From assembly GCA_000383735.1 (NCBI GenBank), contig KB912157.1, positions 1-64,000 of the forward strand: a DNA stretch of 64,000 nt. The letters run 5' to 3'. Below the pieces are notes generated by a model that had not been told where the DNA came from, made no database searches, and saw only the letters and a list, made by a program, of their open reading frames with translations. Below, piece by piece: positions 45,700 through 54,771 of this stretch. The position numbers and the translations under genes are program-made. This DNA comes from Verrucomicrobia bacterium SCGC AAA164-M04 (lineage in GTDB: Bacteria > Verrucomicrobiota > Verrucomicrobiae > Verrucomicrobiales > Akkermansiaceae). Positions within the stretch are counted from its first letter, which is position 1. Every line of letters starts with the position of its first letter.

Positions 45700-46566
45700 A
45701 TGATCACCGCATCTCTCGTTAAAGAGCTCCGTGAAAAGACCGGAGTAGCCATGATGGAATGCAAGAATGCCCTTAAAGAAACTGAGGGTGATATTGATGC
45801 TGCCATCAAGATTCTCCGTGAGCGGGGCGAAGCAAAGGCCGAGAAAAAGGCTTCCCGCGACGCTAATGAAGGAATCATCGTTGCCGCCCTGGCCGAATCT
45901 GGAAAATCTGGAGTTCTCGTGGAGATTAACTGCGAAACAGATTTCGTAGCCAAGAACGAAAATTTTCAGGCATTTGTCGGCGAGGTAGCCGCAACTGTCC
46001 TTGCTGGCAACGTTACTGACCTCGAGGCAGCCAAGGCCCTTCCAAAGGGCGATGAGACTCTCGAGGGTTTCATTAAGACGAAAGTCCTTGAAATGGGCGA
46101 AAATCTTCAGTTCCGCCGGTTCGACCGCCTCACCCTGAATGGTGAAGGTGCCGTTGCTTCCTACATCCACCTCGGTGGCAAGGTGGGTGTCCTCATCGAA
46201 GTGAGTTCTGAAAAAGCTGAGACTGCCTCATCAGAGACCTTCAAGGACCTTGTTAAGGATCTTACTCTTCATATCGCTGCGACCTCACCCGCGGGACTCA
46301 AGCGCGAAGATATTCCAGCTGAGCTCGTTGAGTCGGAAAAGGATATCTTTCGGAAGCAAATGGAGGGTGCAGGAAAGCCTGCTGATATCCTTGAGAAGAT
46401 TATTGAAGGGAAACTCGGGAAATTTTATTCTGAGCGGTGTCTTCTCGAGCAGGGCTTTGTGAAGGAGCCAGATACCGCTATTAAAAGCTTACTTGAAGCC
46501 AAGGGTAAAGAGCTCGGTGACACGATCACCGTGAATAGTTTCCTCCGCTTCGGACTCGGCGAATAG
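45700..46566 (+). CDS. tsf: Translation elongation factor Ts
   Basis: A 288-residue EF-Ts, the guanine-nucleotide exchange factor for EF-Tu. The N-terminal UBA-like domain has VKELREKTGVAMMECKNALKETEGDIDAAI, and the core has EINCETDFVAKNENFQAFV and GGKVGVLIEVS. IAATSPAGLKREDIPAELVESEKDIFRKQ and the C-terminal VKEPDTAIKSLL are conserved. It is cotranscribed with rpsB and followed by a strong terminator. Confidence 0.97.
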   Translation: MITASLVKELREKTGVAMMECKNALKETEGDIDAAIKILRERGEAKAEKKASRDANEGIIVAALAESGKSGVLVEINCETDFVAKNENFQAFVGEVAATVLAGNVTDLEAAKALPKGDETLEGFIKTKVLEMGENLQFRRFDRLTLNGEGAVASYIHLGGKVGVLIEVSSEKAETASSETFKDLVKDLTLHIAATSPAGLKREDIPAELVESEKDIFRKQMEGAGKPADILEKIIEGKLGKFYSERCLLEQGFVKEPDTAIKSLLEAKGKELGDTITVNSFLRFGLGE

Positions 46567-46591
46567 CCTCAACTGAAAGTCCGAATTTTTA

Positions 46592-46625
46592 AAGCCCGGC
46601 ACCCATAGGGTCGCCGGGTTTTTTT
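46592..46625 (+). terminator. Rho-independent terminator after tsf
   Basis: CCCGGC plus ACCC (46595-46604) pair with GGGT plus GCCGGG (46608-46618, one bulged C), followed by seven T. It ends the rpsB-tsf transcript. Confidence 0.92.
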
Positions 46626-46686
46626 ACCCAAAAACCGGATGGTGTAGACTCCATCCGGCCCCAACATTTAATTAGGATTCTAGGAC

Positions 46687-47349
46687 CTAAAGTTCCCGAA
46701 TTTTGAGGTTCTTCCAAGCCACATCAAATGGCCCTCGGTTGCCTACCCCGTGGACCTGGAGGCCGATAAAGCCTTTTGGATAAGCTTTATACTTGGGGGC
46801 GTCGGTAAGATCCGAAATCTGAACATTATTGATCCAGACCTGAATCCTCGGACCCTTGGCGAGAATGCGGTATTTGTTCCATTCGCCATCTTTAAAATGT
46901 TTGTGAGGCTTCAAGAGATTCTTTGGAGTCATCCAGCCTCCACAAGCTTCACCGTAAATATAACCTGATTCAGCCCCCTTCGCGCCACTGGCTTCAATCT
47001 CAACTTGGGGACCATTCACTCGCCCTTCGGGAGTATTCCCCTTGGTCTGGGACCTTATCATGACCCCAGAATTTAGATTATTGTGAACCTTAACTTCGAA
47101 GGTTAGCTCGAAATCTCCATAGAGTTTATCAGTGCAAAGAAATGAATTAGGGCTCCCTTTAGCCGTTGTTCCAACGATCGAACCTGCCTTGGCTTCAAAA
47201 GTTGCACTGCCATTTTTTTGTGAGAACCCAGTAAGGTTCTTACCATTAAAGAGATCGGTCCATTCCTTTGTCTCCTTGTGGTGGTTGGAAAAAGCCGGAG
47301 AGACTATTGAAATTGCGAGGCAAACAGCTTTGATCGAGTATTTCTTCAT
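46687..47349 (-). CDS. DUF1080 (3-keto-disaccharide hydrolase-like) secreted protein
   Basis: ATG 47349 gives ~220 residues with a signal peptide (IKAVCLAISIVSPAFSN); in-frame codons further up are optional. The whole mature protein is one DUF1080 jelly roll: EWTDLFNGKNLTGFSQKNG, SFLCTDKLYGDFELTFEVKVHNNLNSGVMIRSQ, EWNKYRILAKGPRIQVWINNVQISDL and GFIGLQVHGVG. Characterised relatives hydrolyse 3-keto-glucosides. It is distal in a minus-strand run, 71 bp after lysE, and may have its own promoter. Confidence 0.88.
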   Translation of the reverse strand: MKKYSIKAVCLAISIVSPAFSNHHKETKEWTDLFNGKNLTGFSQKNGSATFEAKAGSIVGTTAKGSPNSFLCTDKLYGDFELTFEVKVHNNLNSGVMIRSQTKGNTPEGRVNGPQVEIEASGAKGAESGYIYGEACGGWMTPKNLLKPHKHFKDGEWNKYRILAKGPRIQVWINNVQISDLTDAPKYKAYPKGFIGLQVHGVGNRGPFDVAWKNLKIREL

Positions 47350-47419
47350 AATTGAGTTGTTCATGTTACGGGTGAAAGACCTCGAAGCTATCCAATAATC
47401 ATCTTTCAACTTAAGGGAT

Positions 47420-48013
47420 TCACCAAAACAGCAAATGGATGGCTAAACCGGTCAAAGCTCCGGCAAAAAGGAGATCGATTGCTCGGCTAAATCTTTGATA
47501 TCCGCTCCGAACCTTGGGTATTTGCAAAAGCCAAACCCAGAGGCACCAAAAAAAAAGAGCTTCACCGACCACAATTAGCCAAAGCGCAAAAGGCCACCAA
47601 TCAGGGTAAGGTCTGGTTAAAAAGGTTGCGACTACGCTGGCAAAAAATACTAAGGCTTTAGGATTCAGCAAATTACAGAAAAGTCCGCGCAGGTACGGAC
47701 TTCGTTTTGGGGTATGAAATTCTCCCTTAGGCTTCGGTTTCTTAAGCAACCCGAACGCTAACCAGAGAAGGTATAGGGCCGCAAGCCCCTCTAATCCGAT
47801 TGCAATGGCCCCTCCCCTGGCAAGCACAAGCGCAATACCGCCAATCGCAAGGGTGGCGTGTAACGTGAGCCCCGTGCTAATTCCAAGCACCATCATCCAA
47901 CCCGATCGCAAGCCCTCTGCGAGAGAAGTGCGTGTTAGCAAAAGCATATCTGGACCTGGGCTGAATTGCCCGATCAGCATAATCAATGCAAAAGCCCAAA
48001 GCTCAGCAATCAT
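47420..48013 (-). CDS. LysE-family amino-acid exporter
   Basis: A 197-residue inner-membrane protein with about six hydrophobic segments. The LysE/RhtB signature FSPGPDMLLLTRTSLAEGLRSGWMMVLGISTG is at the N-terminus, and CNLLNPKALVFFASVV is the second conserved block. It exports an amino acid or derivative, substrate unknown. The start overlaps the HAD gene's stop by four bases (ATGA), so translation is coupled. Confidence 0.88.
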   Translation of the reverse strand: MIAELWAFALIMLIGQFSPGPDMLLLTRTSLAEGLRSGWMMVLGISTGLTLHATLAIGGIALVLARGGAIAIGLEGLAALYLLWLAFGLLKKPKPKGEFHTPKRSPYLRGLFCNLLNPKALVFFASVVATFLTRPYPDWWPFALWLIVVGEALFFWCLWVWLLQIPKVRSGYQRFSRAIDLLFAGALTGLAIHLLFW

Positions 48014-48807
48014 TGATCGAAATAGTGCTTCATCACTTCCATTACCCCAATACTTCCTGGATTGGCAGCCACTTTACCACCTCGCTCAGTTACATAGTCC
48101 CTCACCTCTTGGATGGCATTTGCAGGGCACCCACAGGCTTCACAAATTTCCGGCTGAAGCATACTCAGGTCATTATGATTATCCCCGATCGCGAGAATTT
48201 TATCACATTCAAGTCCCCACCGTTTCGCAGCCTCTTGAAGGCAGGACCCTTTGCGATAGGCCCGATGACTGAAGCGAAGGTAGATAGAATTACGCTCAAA
48301 AGTAAGATCACTGTGCAAAGTGAGATTTTCAATTATCCTGAGGATGTCATCCATCTCCTCCTCGGTTGATGAGACGATACCTGCAGCGTCCCCCTCGACC
48401 GAAACCCAGCGGGCATTGGTATTTGCCTCAACGTGATCCTTGATTTTAGCAAGCGCTCGTTTGCACTTACGGAAAAGCCGATTGTGATCCTTTTCACACC
48501 TTTTATTCCAATTCTCATCAGGAACCCAACGCCCAAATTGACCGGGAAAGAAAATCTCTCGCTCTCGGACAATTACAAAATCTGGAAGGAAGGGGAAATC
48601 AGCATCGTTGAGCCCCTCAATTAGCTGATATAAGGATCGGCCAGTGGCTATTCCCCAAGCAGCACCGTAGGTGGATCGAACCCACTTCAGGCACTCAAAG
48701 AATCGCTCGTCTACCTGTGACGTGCTGTCTTTCATCACCAAAGTGTCATCGAAATCAAATCCGAGAACGGCCTTCCAGACTGGGGGTTCGGTGAGAATCT
48801 TCAGCAC
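48010..48807 (-). CDS. HAD-superfamily phosphatase (Cof/SPP-like)
   Basis: A 265-residue protein with the HAD motif I FDFDDTLVM (nucleophile Asp) near residue 17, motif II WGIATGRSLYQ, and motif IV ILAIGDNHNDLSMLQPEICEACGCPANA, the Cof/sucrose-phosphate-phosphatase arrangement with a C2 cap between. It dephosphorylates a small sugar or nucleotide phosphate. Cotranscribed with lysE. Confidence 0.86.
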   Translation of the reverse strand: MLKILTEPPVWKAVLGFDFDDTLVMKDSTSQVDERFFECLKWVRSTYGAAWGIATGRSLYQLIEGLNDADFPFLPDFVIVREREIFFPGQFGRWVPDENWNKRCEKDHNRLFRKCKRALAKIKDHVEANTNARWVSVEGDAAGIVSSTEEEMDDILRIIENLTLHSDLTFERNSIYLRFSHRAYRKGSCLQEAAKRWGLECDKILAIGDNHNDLSMLQPEICEACGCPANAIQEVRDYVTERGGKVAANPGSIGVMEVMKHYFDQ

Positions 48808-48848
48808 GGCACCAATGAACTAGACTTCAGCCCCTACGACAAGCTCGA

Positions 48849-50030
48849 CTATCCACCTACGGGAATTGCGTTTGGCACCTTCTCGTCGTCTGGCACTAGA
48901 ATTGCCCTTGGGATCGCTTCCTCTTCATCATCTTCAACGGGGATCCCTCGTGGGATTACCTCCGGGGGCTTGCCGGGCCTGACTAATACTCTTTCACCAG
49001 TATTATTAGGCGGTATTTTACGCATCTTGATGTCAACCCTTCGATTCGCGGCCTGTGCATTTTGATCGCCTTGTGTCACGACTAGTTCGGTTTTCCCGAG
49101 AGCGCGAACCACAATAAATTCTGAATCAAGCTGAAGTGACTTTACTAACCAATTCTTCACCGCCTCACCACGCTTCAAGGAAAGCTGAAAGTTAAATTCC
49201 TCGCCGCCGAAAGTATCAGTGTGCCCTTCCACCCAGCAAAACATGCCCGGATTTCTATCGATAAGCTGGGCAACAGTAAGTAGCGTGATACGGGCATCAT
49301 CTTTTAAAGTATTACTGTTGAACTCAAAAAGGAGATCGCTTCCAATCGAAGCCTTGTTCTGTTCTAGCTCACCCGGAGACATATTGGCATAGGCAAAAAG
49401 ACCGGTGTAACCTTTGATTTCACCCGCTGCGTCAGTTCCATTACCCCCTTTTAATTTGCCTAAATCCTGGACGACCTTGTCAGGATCAAGGACATCAGCA
49501 AGTTGAGTTCCCTCATCGACAATAATCTTTCCTCTCTTTGCCTCTGGAAAATCGATGCGAATTTTTCCAGGATCAGGAATATCAGAGTTTTCTTGCTCTC
49601 CCACCGTGGGCTTGAGTAAATCTCCAATATTAGTCCCTGCTAAAATGGGCTTTTCAATCCTCATTTCAGGAAATGACACGTCCTCCACTTTCGTATCGAT
49701 ATCGATCTCTATCTCTTGAAGCTCGGCAATCGCCGACTCTGGATCATCCACCAATTCGCTATCATCAACCGGTCTCTCAAGTTCCTCCTCTGGAGGAACT
49801 TCCGCAATATCCTCCAGCTCGGTTTCCGCCATGTTTAGCCGGACCGGTTGAGAAACCCAATCAGTCGCCTCGGACATTTCGGCTTCGTAAAAGGTATTGC
49901 CGGCTCTTACAAGAGCAGCGACATGGATGATTAAAGCCAAGATGACTGCCACGAGAACATACCAGCCGAGACCCTCACGACGGGGAGGAGAGTAGGTGCT
50001 GGCAGTTTCCCAAGGGTATTCGCGCTTCAT
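48849..50030 (-). CDS. OmpA-domain envelope protein with N-terminal anchor
   Basis: A 393-residue protein. A single transmembrane segment (GWYVLVAVILALIIHVAALVRA, ~22-43) is followed by a long acidic, proline-containing periplasmic region that resembles TonB-type spacers (EDIAEVPPEEELERPVDDSEL). An OmpA-C peptidoglycan-binding domain follows at ~225-340 (LLFEFNSNTLKDDARITLLTVA; VEGHTDTFGGEEFNFQLSLKRG; NRRVDIKM). The tail has degenerate E/P/I-V-P repeats. It likely links inner membrane and cell wall. Divergent from hom (95 bp). Confidence 0.82.
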   Translation of the reverse strand: MKREYPWETASTYSPPRREGLGWYVLVAVILALIIHVAALVRAGNTFYEAEMSEATDWVSQPVRLNMAETELEDIAEVPPEEELERPVDDSELVDDPESAIAELQEIEIDIDTKVEDVSFPEMRIEKPILAGTNIGDLLKPTVGEQENSDIPDPGKIRIDFPEAKRGKIIVDEGTQLADVLDPDKVVQDLGKLKGGNGTDAAGEIKGYTGLFAYANMSPGELEQNKASIGSDLLFEFNSNTLKDDARITLLTVAQLIDRNPGMFCWVEGHTDTFGGEEFNFQLSLKRGEAVKNWLVKSLQLDSEFIVVRALGKTELVVTQGDQNAQAANRRVDIKMRKIPPNNTGERVLVRPGKPPEVIPRGIPVEDDEEEAIPRAILVPDDEKVPNAIPVGG

Positions 50031-50125
50031 CTGTTGCTAGTATAACAGCACTAAGAACGTGTGCAATTCAAGGTTCATTCACAATTTTACTGTTTTTGCT
50101 CCCCGAACACTCATAGAAAACCACT

Positions 50126-51430
50126 GTGAGTTGCTCAGTTTCAGGAATTGGTTTGGCCGGATTTGGCACTGTCGGGTCGGGAGTTTGGAAAATCCTTAGG
50201 GAACACGGGGGGCTTATCGTGTCACGCTCACAAGGATCTGCGGCTATGGAAATTCGCAAAATTGCGGTTCAAGATTTGTCAAAAAAACGTGAAGGAGGTG
50301 CTCCCGCCGAACTCTTCACGACGAACCTAATGGAAGTGGTTGAGGATCCTTCGGTCGAGATTGTGGTGGAATTGATTGGAGGAACAGAAGCTGCGTTCAA
50401 TCTCGTCGCAGAAGCTTTGAAGGCTGGAAAACCCGTGGTAACGGGAAACAAGGCGCTTCTAGCGGAAAGAGGGACCGAGCTTTTTGCTATTTCAAAAGAA
50501 ACGAATACTCCAATTTATTTCGAAGCAGCTGTTGCCGGAGGAATCCCGATCATAAAAGCCGTGCAACAATCACTTGTGGGCAACCAAATTGAATCAATCG
50601 CTGGCATTATTAACGGAACTTCTAACTACATTTTGCAGCGTATGACCGAAGCTGGCTTAGGTTACCCGGGGGCTCTCAAAGAAGCTAAAGATCTGGGCTA
50701 TGCAGAGGCAGACGAGACTCTCGACGTGAATGGATGGGACGCTGCTCACAAGGCTATCCTTCTTGGATCAATAGCGCATGGATTCCTGATCAACTACAAA
50801 AACGTTTATGTTCGTGGTATCGAGAAAGTTACGCCTCTTGATATTAAATTTGCCTCAGATCTTGGCTACGTCGTCAAACTTCTCTCCCTTGTTATTGCAA
50901 ATAAAGATGGCGGGATCGAAATCCGAACCCAACCTTCCTTTCTTTCAAAAACTCACATCCTAGCCTCGGTCCATGGCGTCTTTAATGCCGTAGCAATCAA
51001 GGGAGATCATTTGGGTGAATCGCTTTTCTACGGCAGGGGTGCTGGACAGGGCCCCACCGCTTCTTCCGTAGTCTCCGATTTAGTCGAGGCTGCTCGCGGT
51101 TCGGGAACCAATATGGGATTCCTCCCTTATAAGGAGAGTGGGAACTTGGTGGATATTGATGATACCGCGACTTCTTACTACGTCCGATTTTCGGTGACCG
51201 ACCGACTCGGTGTGATCGCAGATATTGCTAGCGTGCTCGCGAGGCATAAAATCGGAATTTCAGGGACTCACTCACCCGTTGATGCAGATAATCCCGACGC
51301 TGAATTCGTTGAGATGGTCTTCCTTCTCCATACCTGCCCGTTTGGAAGGCTGAAGCAAGCTCTTGCTGAGGTTGAAAATCTTGACTGCCTAACCAGTAGG
51401 CCTGTGGTGTTTCGAATTGAATCACTCTGA
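50126..51430 (+). CDS. hom: Homoserine dehydrogenase
   Basis: A 434-residue enzyme starting at GTG 50126. The NAD(P)-binding start is GIGLAGFGTVGSGVW, the catalytic core YFEAAVAGGIPIIKAVQQSL and GIINGTSNYILQRM are conserved, and the substrate loop DLGYAEADETLDVNGWDAAHK is present. The C-terminal ACT domain (RFSVTDRLGVIADIASVLARHKIG) suggests threonine feedback. It reduces aspartate semialdehyde to homoserine. lysC follows 157 bp downstream on the same strand. Confidence 0.95.
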   Translation: MSCSVSGIGLAGFGTVGSGVWKILREHGGLIVSRSQGSAAMEIRKIAVQDLSKKREGGAPAELFTTNLMEVVEDPSVEIVVELIGGTEAAFNLVAEALKAGKPVVTGNKALLAERGTELFAISKETNTPIYFEAAVAGGIPIIKAVQQSLVGNQIESIAGIINGTSNYILQRMTEAGLGYPGALKEAKDLGYAEADETLDVNGWDAAHKAILLGSIAHGFLINYKNVYVRGIEKVTPLDIKFASDLGYVVKLLSLVIANKDGGIEIRTQPSFLSKTHILASVHGVFNAVAIKGDHLGESLFYGRGAGQGPTASSVVSDLVEAARGSGTNMGFLPYKESGNLVDIDDTATSYYVRFSVTDRLGVIADIASVLARHKIGISGTHSPVDADNPDAEFVEMVFLLHTCPFGRLKQALAEVENLDCLTSRPVVFRIESL

Positions 51431-51587
51431 AGAAATTGAAAGATCTAAATCCCCATCAAAAAAATCATTTGTAACTGGCGGCGACTTTTGATTTTTTTGG
51501 ATTTTCGATTTTTTCACCTCACATCCAGTTTTTTACTCCTGCTCTTGCTTGCCATCGTTCCCTTAAAGCCTTAAAGGGATGTTCTCC

Positions 51588-52805
51588 ATGGCACTCATTG
51601 TCCAAAAATACGGCGGGACCTCGGTTGGGTCCATTGATCGTATTAAAAAGGTGGCTAGCCGTATCAAGGCTGAGCGTGAAAAAGGCAACCAGGTGGTTGC
51701 TGTTATTTCAGCTATGGGGGGTGAAACCGATAAGCTCATCGCTCTTGCGAGTGAACTTTCCCAGTCTCCCAAGGAACGTGAGCTTGATGTGCTTCTCTCC
51801 TCTGGCGAACAGCAATCTATCGCTCTTCTTACCATCGCGCTTAATGAGATGGGTATTGAGGCTGTCTCGGCGACTGGTCGTCAAGCTGGGATCCTAACCA
51901 GCGGGTCGCACACCCGCGGAAGAATCGAGCGAATTGACCCTACTCTAATCAACCAATATCTTGAGGCTGATCAAACTGTCGTGATTGCTGGATTTCAAGG
52001 AATCACTGAGGAAGGTATGATTCATACTCTTGGACGCGGGGGCTCGGATCTTTCAGCCATCGCGGTAGCTTCTTCTGTTAAAGCCGATCTGTGTCAGATC
52101 CTTACTGATGTAGATGGAGTCTACACTGCGGATCCCAGAGTGGTCGCAAAAGCACGAAAGCTTCCGGAAATCTCATACGACGAACTTCTTGAGCTCGCCT
52201 CTGTTGGAACTAAGGTTATGCAATCTCGTTCTGTCGAATTCGCCAAAAAATATGGTGTGAAATTTGAAGTTAAATCATCACTCAATAATAACCCGGGGAC
52301 CATTGTCACCGAAGAACACGAAGCTATGGAATCAGTTGTCATTCGCGGAGTCTCAATCGAGCGCTCCCAAGCCAGAGTTACCATTACCGATATTCCCGAT
52401 ACACCAGGAATGTCCGGTCGCATTCTTGGCGCACTTGCTGAAGCTGAGGTGAATATCGATATGATTGTCTCAAACATTGCTAGCGATAAGTTGGCACGGC
52501 ACTCCTTCACTATGCACACAAACGATCTAGGTCGGGCCCAGAGTGCTCTCAAGCCAGTCCTTGCCGAGCTTTCTGGAGAGGCCGCTATCCAAACCGAAGC
52601 CGGTATCGCCAAACTTTCATGTGTAGGTATTGGCATGCGCAGCCATTCTGGAGTCGCTGCTCAGATGTTTGATGCGTTAGGTAAAGCTGGAGTCAACATT
52701 GGAATGATTTCGACATCAGAAATCAAGATCTCGGTCACCGTTGAAGAAGATCAGATTGAGAAAGCCGCAAAAGTTGTCCACACCGCCTTTGGGCTAGATG
52801 CATAA
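51588..52805 (+). CDS. lysC: Aspartate kinase (two ACT domains)
   Basis: ATG 51588 is preferred over the in-frame ATG 51579 because AAGGG lies nine bases upstream. The protein is ~405 residues: amino-acid-kinase domain (ALIVQKYGGTSVGSIDRIKKVA; GFQGITEEGMIHTLGRGGSDLSAIA; TDVDGVYTADPRVV) followed by two ACT domains (ITDIPDTPGMSGRILGALAEAEVNID; GMRSHSGVAAQMFDALGKAGVNI). It makes aspartyl-phosphate for the Lys/Met/Thr branch. It pairs with hom to form an aspartate-pathway locus; no terminator is evident between them. Confidence 0.96.
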   Translation: MALIVQKYGGTSVGSIDRIKKVASRIKAEREKGNQVVAVISAMGGETDKLIALASELSQSPKERELDVLLSSGEQQSIALLTIALNEMGIEAVSATGRQAGILTSGSHTRGRIERIDPTLINQYLEADQTVVIAGFQGITEEGMIHTLGRGGSDLSAIAVASSVKADLCQILTDVDGVYTADPRVVAKARKLPEISYDELLELASVGTKVMQSRSVEFAKKYGVKFEVKSSLNNNPGTIVTEEHEAMESVVIRGVSIERSQARVTITDIPDTPGMSGRILGALAEAEVNIDMIVSNIASDKLARHSFTMHTNDLGRAQSALKPVLAELSGEAAIQTEAGIAKLSCVGIGMRSHSGVAAQMFDALGKAGVNIGMISTSEIKISVTVEEDQIEKAAKVVHTAFGLDA

Positions 52806-52889
52806 GACGACAACGAAAAAAAATCTGAGATCTAGTCTGAAAGTGCGCCAATTGAATCCGGCGAAATTGCTTTTCAATATTGATAAGCC

Positions 52890-53576
52890 CTAGCGCCCCC
52901 GGCGCTTTGGTTTATCAAATTCAAGATAAGTGATGCCTTGGACTTTTCGTTGTTCATCGAACATACTAATTTTCATCGTTTCGATTGTGAAGACTCCGTT
53001 CACTTTCATTACATCAATGATTTCAAATTGCTTCAGTGGCCGGCGACCTGGTCTTGGGCCGTATCCGACGACTCTGGCAAGAGCTCTATGTTTTTTAGTA
53101 ACCCAAATGCTTACTTCGCGGTAACTCCCAGTTTTTTCAGGATTAACGACATGGATTCTCCAGCAATTCTCGAGCCCAATTTTTTGACTTCCCGCATGTT
53201 GAGGGTTGGGCCAGTAGAGAAATTTCAAAGCAAGATCTTCGTAGGTCACATCAGTGTTCGCGATTGATGCCCCGATTTTGTTGGCTGGAAATCGTTTGGC
53301 CTTACCATCATTGATATCCCAAAACTCTTGGTCGTTTTCTTTCAATCTAAGATGAAAGCCTTCAGCTCCCCCATTTAGAGCGAACTGAATATCTTTACCC
53401 CGAAGAAATAAGTTGAGGGGAACCTTGTTTGCCCCTTTGCGCAAAACCCCGGTAAGAGTCTGCTCCTTCTGAAGAACGGTTACTTGGCGGACAGACTCCA
53501 TAATCTCGCTCGCAGTTTGTGCTGATGCAAGAGATGATAAAGTTATCATCAAAACGATTCTGAAAAGCCCCTCCAT
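52890..53576 (-). CDS. LolA-like outer-membrane lipoprotein-sorting protein
   Basis: A 228-residue secreted protein (signal FRIVLMITLSSLASAQ). The body has the LolA_like (outer membrane lipoprotein-sorting) family pattern: EIMESVRQVTVLQKEQTLTGVLRKG, DVTYEDLALKFLYWPNPQHAG, CWRIHVVNP, REVSIWVTKKHRALARVVGYG, and KISMFDEQRKVQGITYLEF. The family is a distant paralogue of LolA and is found in many PVC and related bacteria; the exact cargo is unknown. Convergent with lysC. Confidence 0.8.
   Translation of the reverse strand: MEGLFRIVLMITLSSLASAQTASEIMESVRQVTVLQKEQTLTGVLRKGANKVPLNLFLRGKDIQFALNGGAEGFHLRLKENDQEFWDINDGKAKRFPANKIGASIANTDVTYEDLALKFLYWPNPQHAGSQKIGLENCWRIHVVNPEKTGSYREVSIWVTKKHRALARVVGYGPRPGRRPLKQFEIIDVMKVNGVFTIETMKISMFDEQRKVQGITYLEFDKPKRRGR
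52892..52910 (+). terminator. Possible lysC terminator
   Basis: AGCGCC (52892-52897) pairs with GGCGCT (52901-52906) around CCC, followed by TTGG. It lies 87 bp after the lysC stop and overlaps the end of the convergent gene. The T-tract is short, so this is only a possible terminator. Confidence 0.35.
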
Positions 53577-53772
53577 ACCTCTTTTGTTAACAGTTCGTTA
53601 ATTGAGACCGCAAGCCGAAACAATTTATTCAATGAATATTTCAGAAGTCTAAATATTCTTTTTGGAATTATATTGTTTTTTTTGGGTTTTGATCGACTTG
53701 GGGCTTGCCCAAACCACACTTCATCCCTTTGCATCTAGCGTCCTATCACATCTTTGTAAAAAAAATTGTCTC

Positions 53773-54735
53773 ATGAGTCTCCGCAATCAACTTTCTGATC
53801 TTCTTGCCGAGATCCTTCCCTCTAATCCGAAGGACTCGATCAAAGGGACTGAATTAATTCGCCTGCTTCGGATGACCCTTGATGGGGAATATTCCGACGC
53901 TTCGCTGCGGTATCATTTCTCGGTGATGTCATGCGATCCAAAATCGCCTATTGCAAAGGTCGAAAAAGGCCAAGGTTACTACAAACGAGGAGCGGCAATC
54001 CCTGCCCTTTCCAGTGCCAAAGGTTTGCTCGCGATGACTCAGGGTAGACTCGATGATCTTGATGATAGCTCCTCAGTCGATACGGCAATGCTACGTCTCA
54101 GTAAGTTTCGGGCAATTGTTCAAAAATATGCAGAGACGAAAAGTGTTTTCACTTTCGAATTTCGTGAGTCTCTTTCGGTGGAGGCTCCCCTTGGAAATCT
54201 TTGGAAATTCCCTGAAATCGTGCTCATCGACTGGGAGCATGGTGAGTTTGATGAAGATGGCCTAGCCCTTGATCCTGCTCACCTCGCGCTCAAGCAAACG
54301 CTTGGACTTCCTCCTTATCATCTCAGTTCCATTCGGATGCGCGTAGAAACTAGCCATGACAATTTTCGCGAAGATTTGTTTCAGACTATGAGTGGTTCGA
54401 TGTGGGCCAACGAAGGAATCCTTTATTTAGCTGATAGTATATCAGATGAGTCATTGGGCGATCAGGTCCGGGCTCTTGCTAATGAACTGGGAATCGGCGT
54501 GGTTAGCTTCGGTTTGTCGCCAAACGATCTAGATGACCTTCCACACCCAGCACAGATCCAAAATGCCATTGATCGCGAAACAGAAGCGTTAATGGGAAGA
54601 CTTCATGTCGAAAAAATTGCCCCTGCGAAGTGTCGCACACACTGCGGCTGGGAATCGCTTCAGTCCCTACGTAACGATCATCTTGAAATGAACCAGTTGC
54701 TTGCTTGGTTAGGGGGGGGGCTTGGAAAATGGTAA
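53773..54735 (+). CDS. HrgA/COG2958-like protein (wHTH plus restriction-endonuclease-like core)
   Basis: ATG 53773 gives 320 residues; the frame upstream to 53662 has no coding signal. The N-terminal ~75 residues (LRNQLSDLLAEILPSNPKDSIKGTELIRLL) look like a winged-helix module. The central segment FPEIVLIDWEHGEF ... RMRVETSHDNFREDLFQTMSGSMWANEGILYLAD recalls HrgA/COG2958 proteins, where the corresponding E-x-K strand precedes the NLRE-x-FFQAVSNSSWANEGY block; here that strand reads RMRVE. The last segment (HCGWESLQSLRNDHLEMNQLLAWLGGG) is unassigned. Recognition is from memory of family consensus, not a search. Confidence 0.55.
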   Translation: MSLRNQLSDLLAEILPSNPKDSIKGTELIRLLRMTLDGEYSDASLRYHFSVMSCDPKSPIAKVEKGQGYYKRGAAIPALSSAKGLLAMTQGRLDDLDDSSSVDTAMLRLSKFRAIVQKYAETKSVFTFEFRESLSVEAPLGNLWKFPEIVLIDWEHGEFDEDGLALDPAHLALKQTLGLPPYHLSSIRMRVETSHDNFREDLFQTMSGSMWANEGILYLADSISDESLGDQVRALANELGIGVVSFGLSPNDLDDLPHPAQIQNAIDRETEALMGRLHVEKIAPAKCRTHCGWESLQSLRNDHLEMNQLLAWLGGGLGKW

Positions 54736-54771
54736 GGTTAAGCCGTTCCAATCTCTCCGCTGAATTACTCA

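Noticed and set aside
51550..51580. Short inverted repeat CCCTT/AAGGG before lysC as a regulatory hairpin
   Set aside because: Only five clean base pairs and the loop is itself AT-rich; too weak to call, although it does touch the ribosome site.
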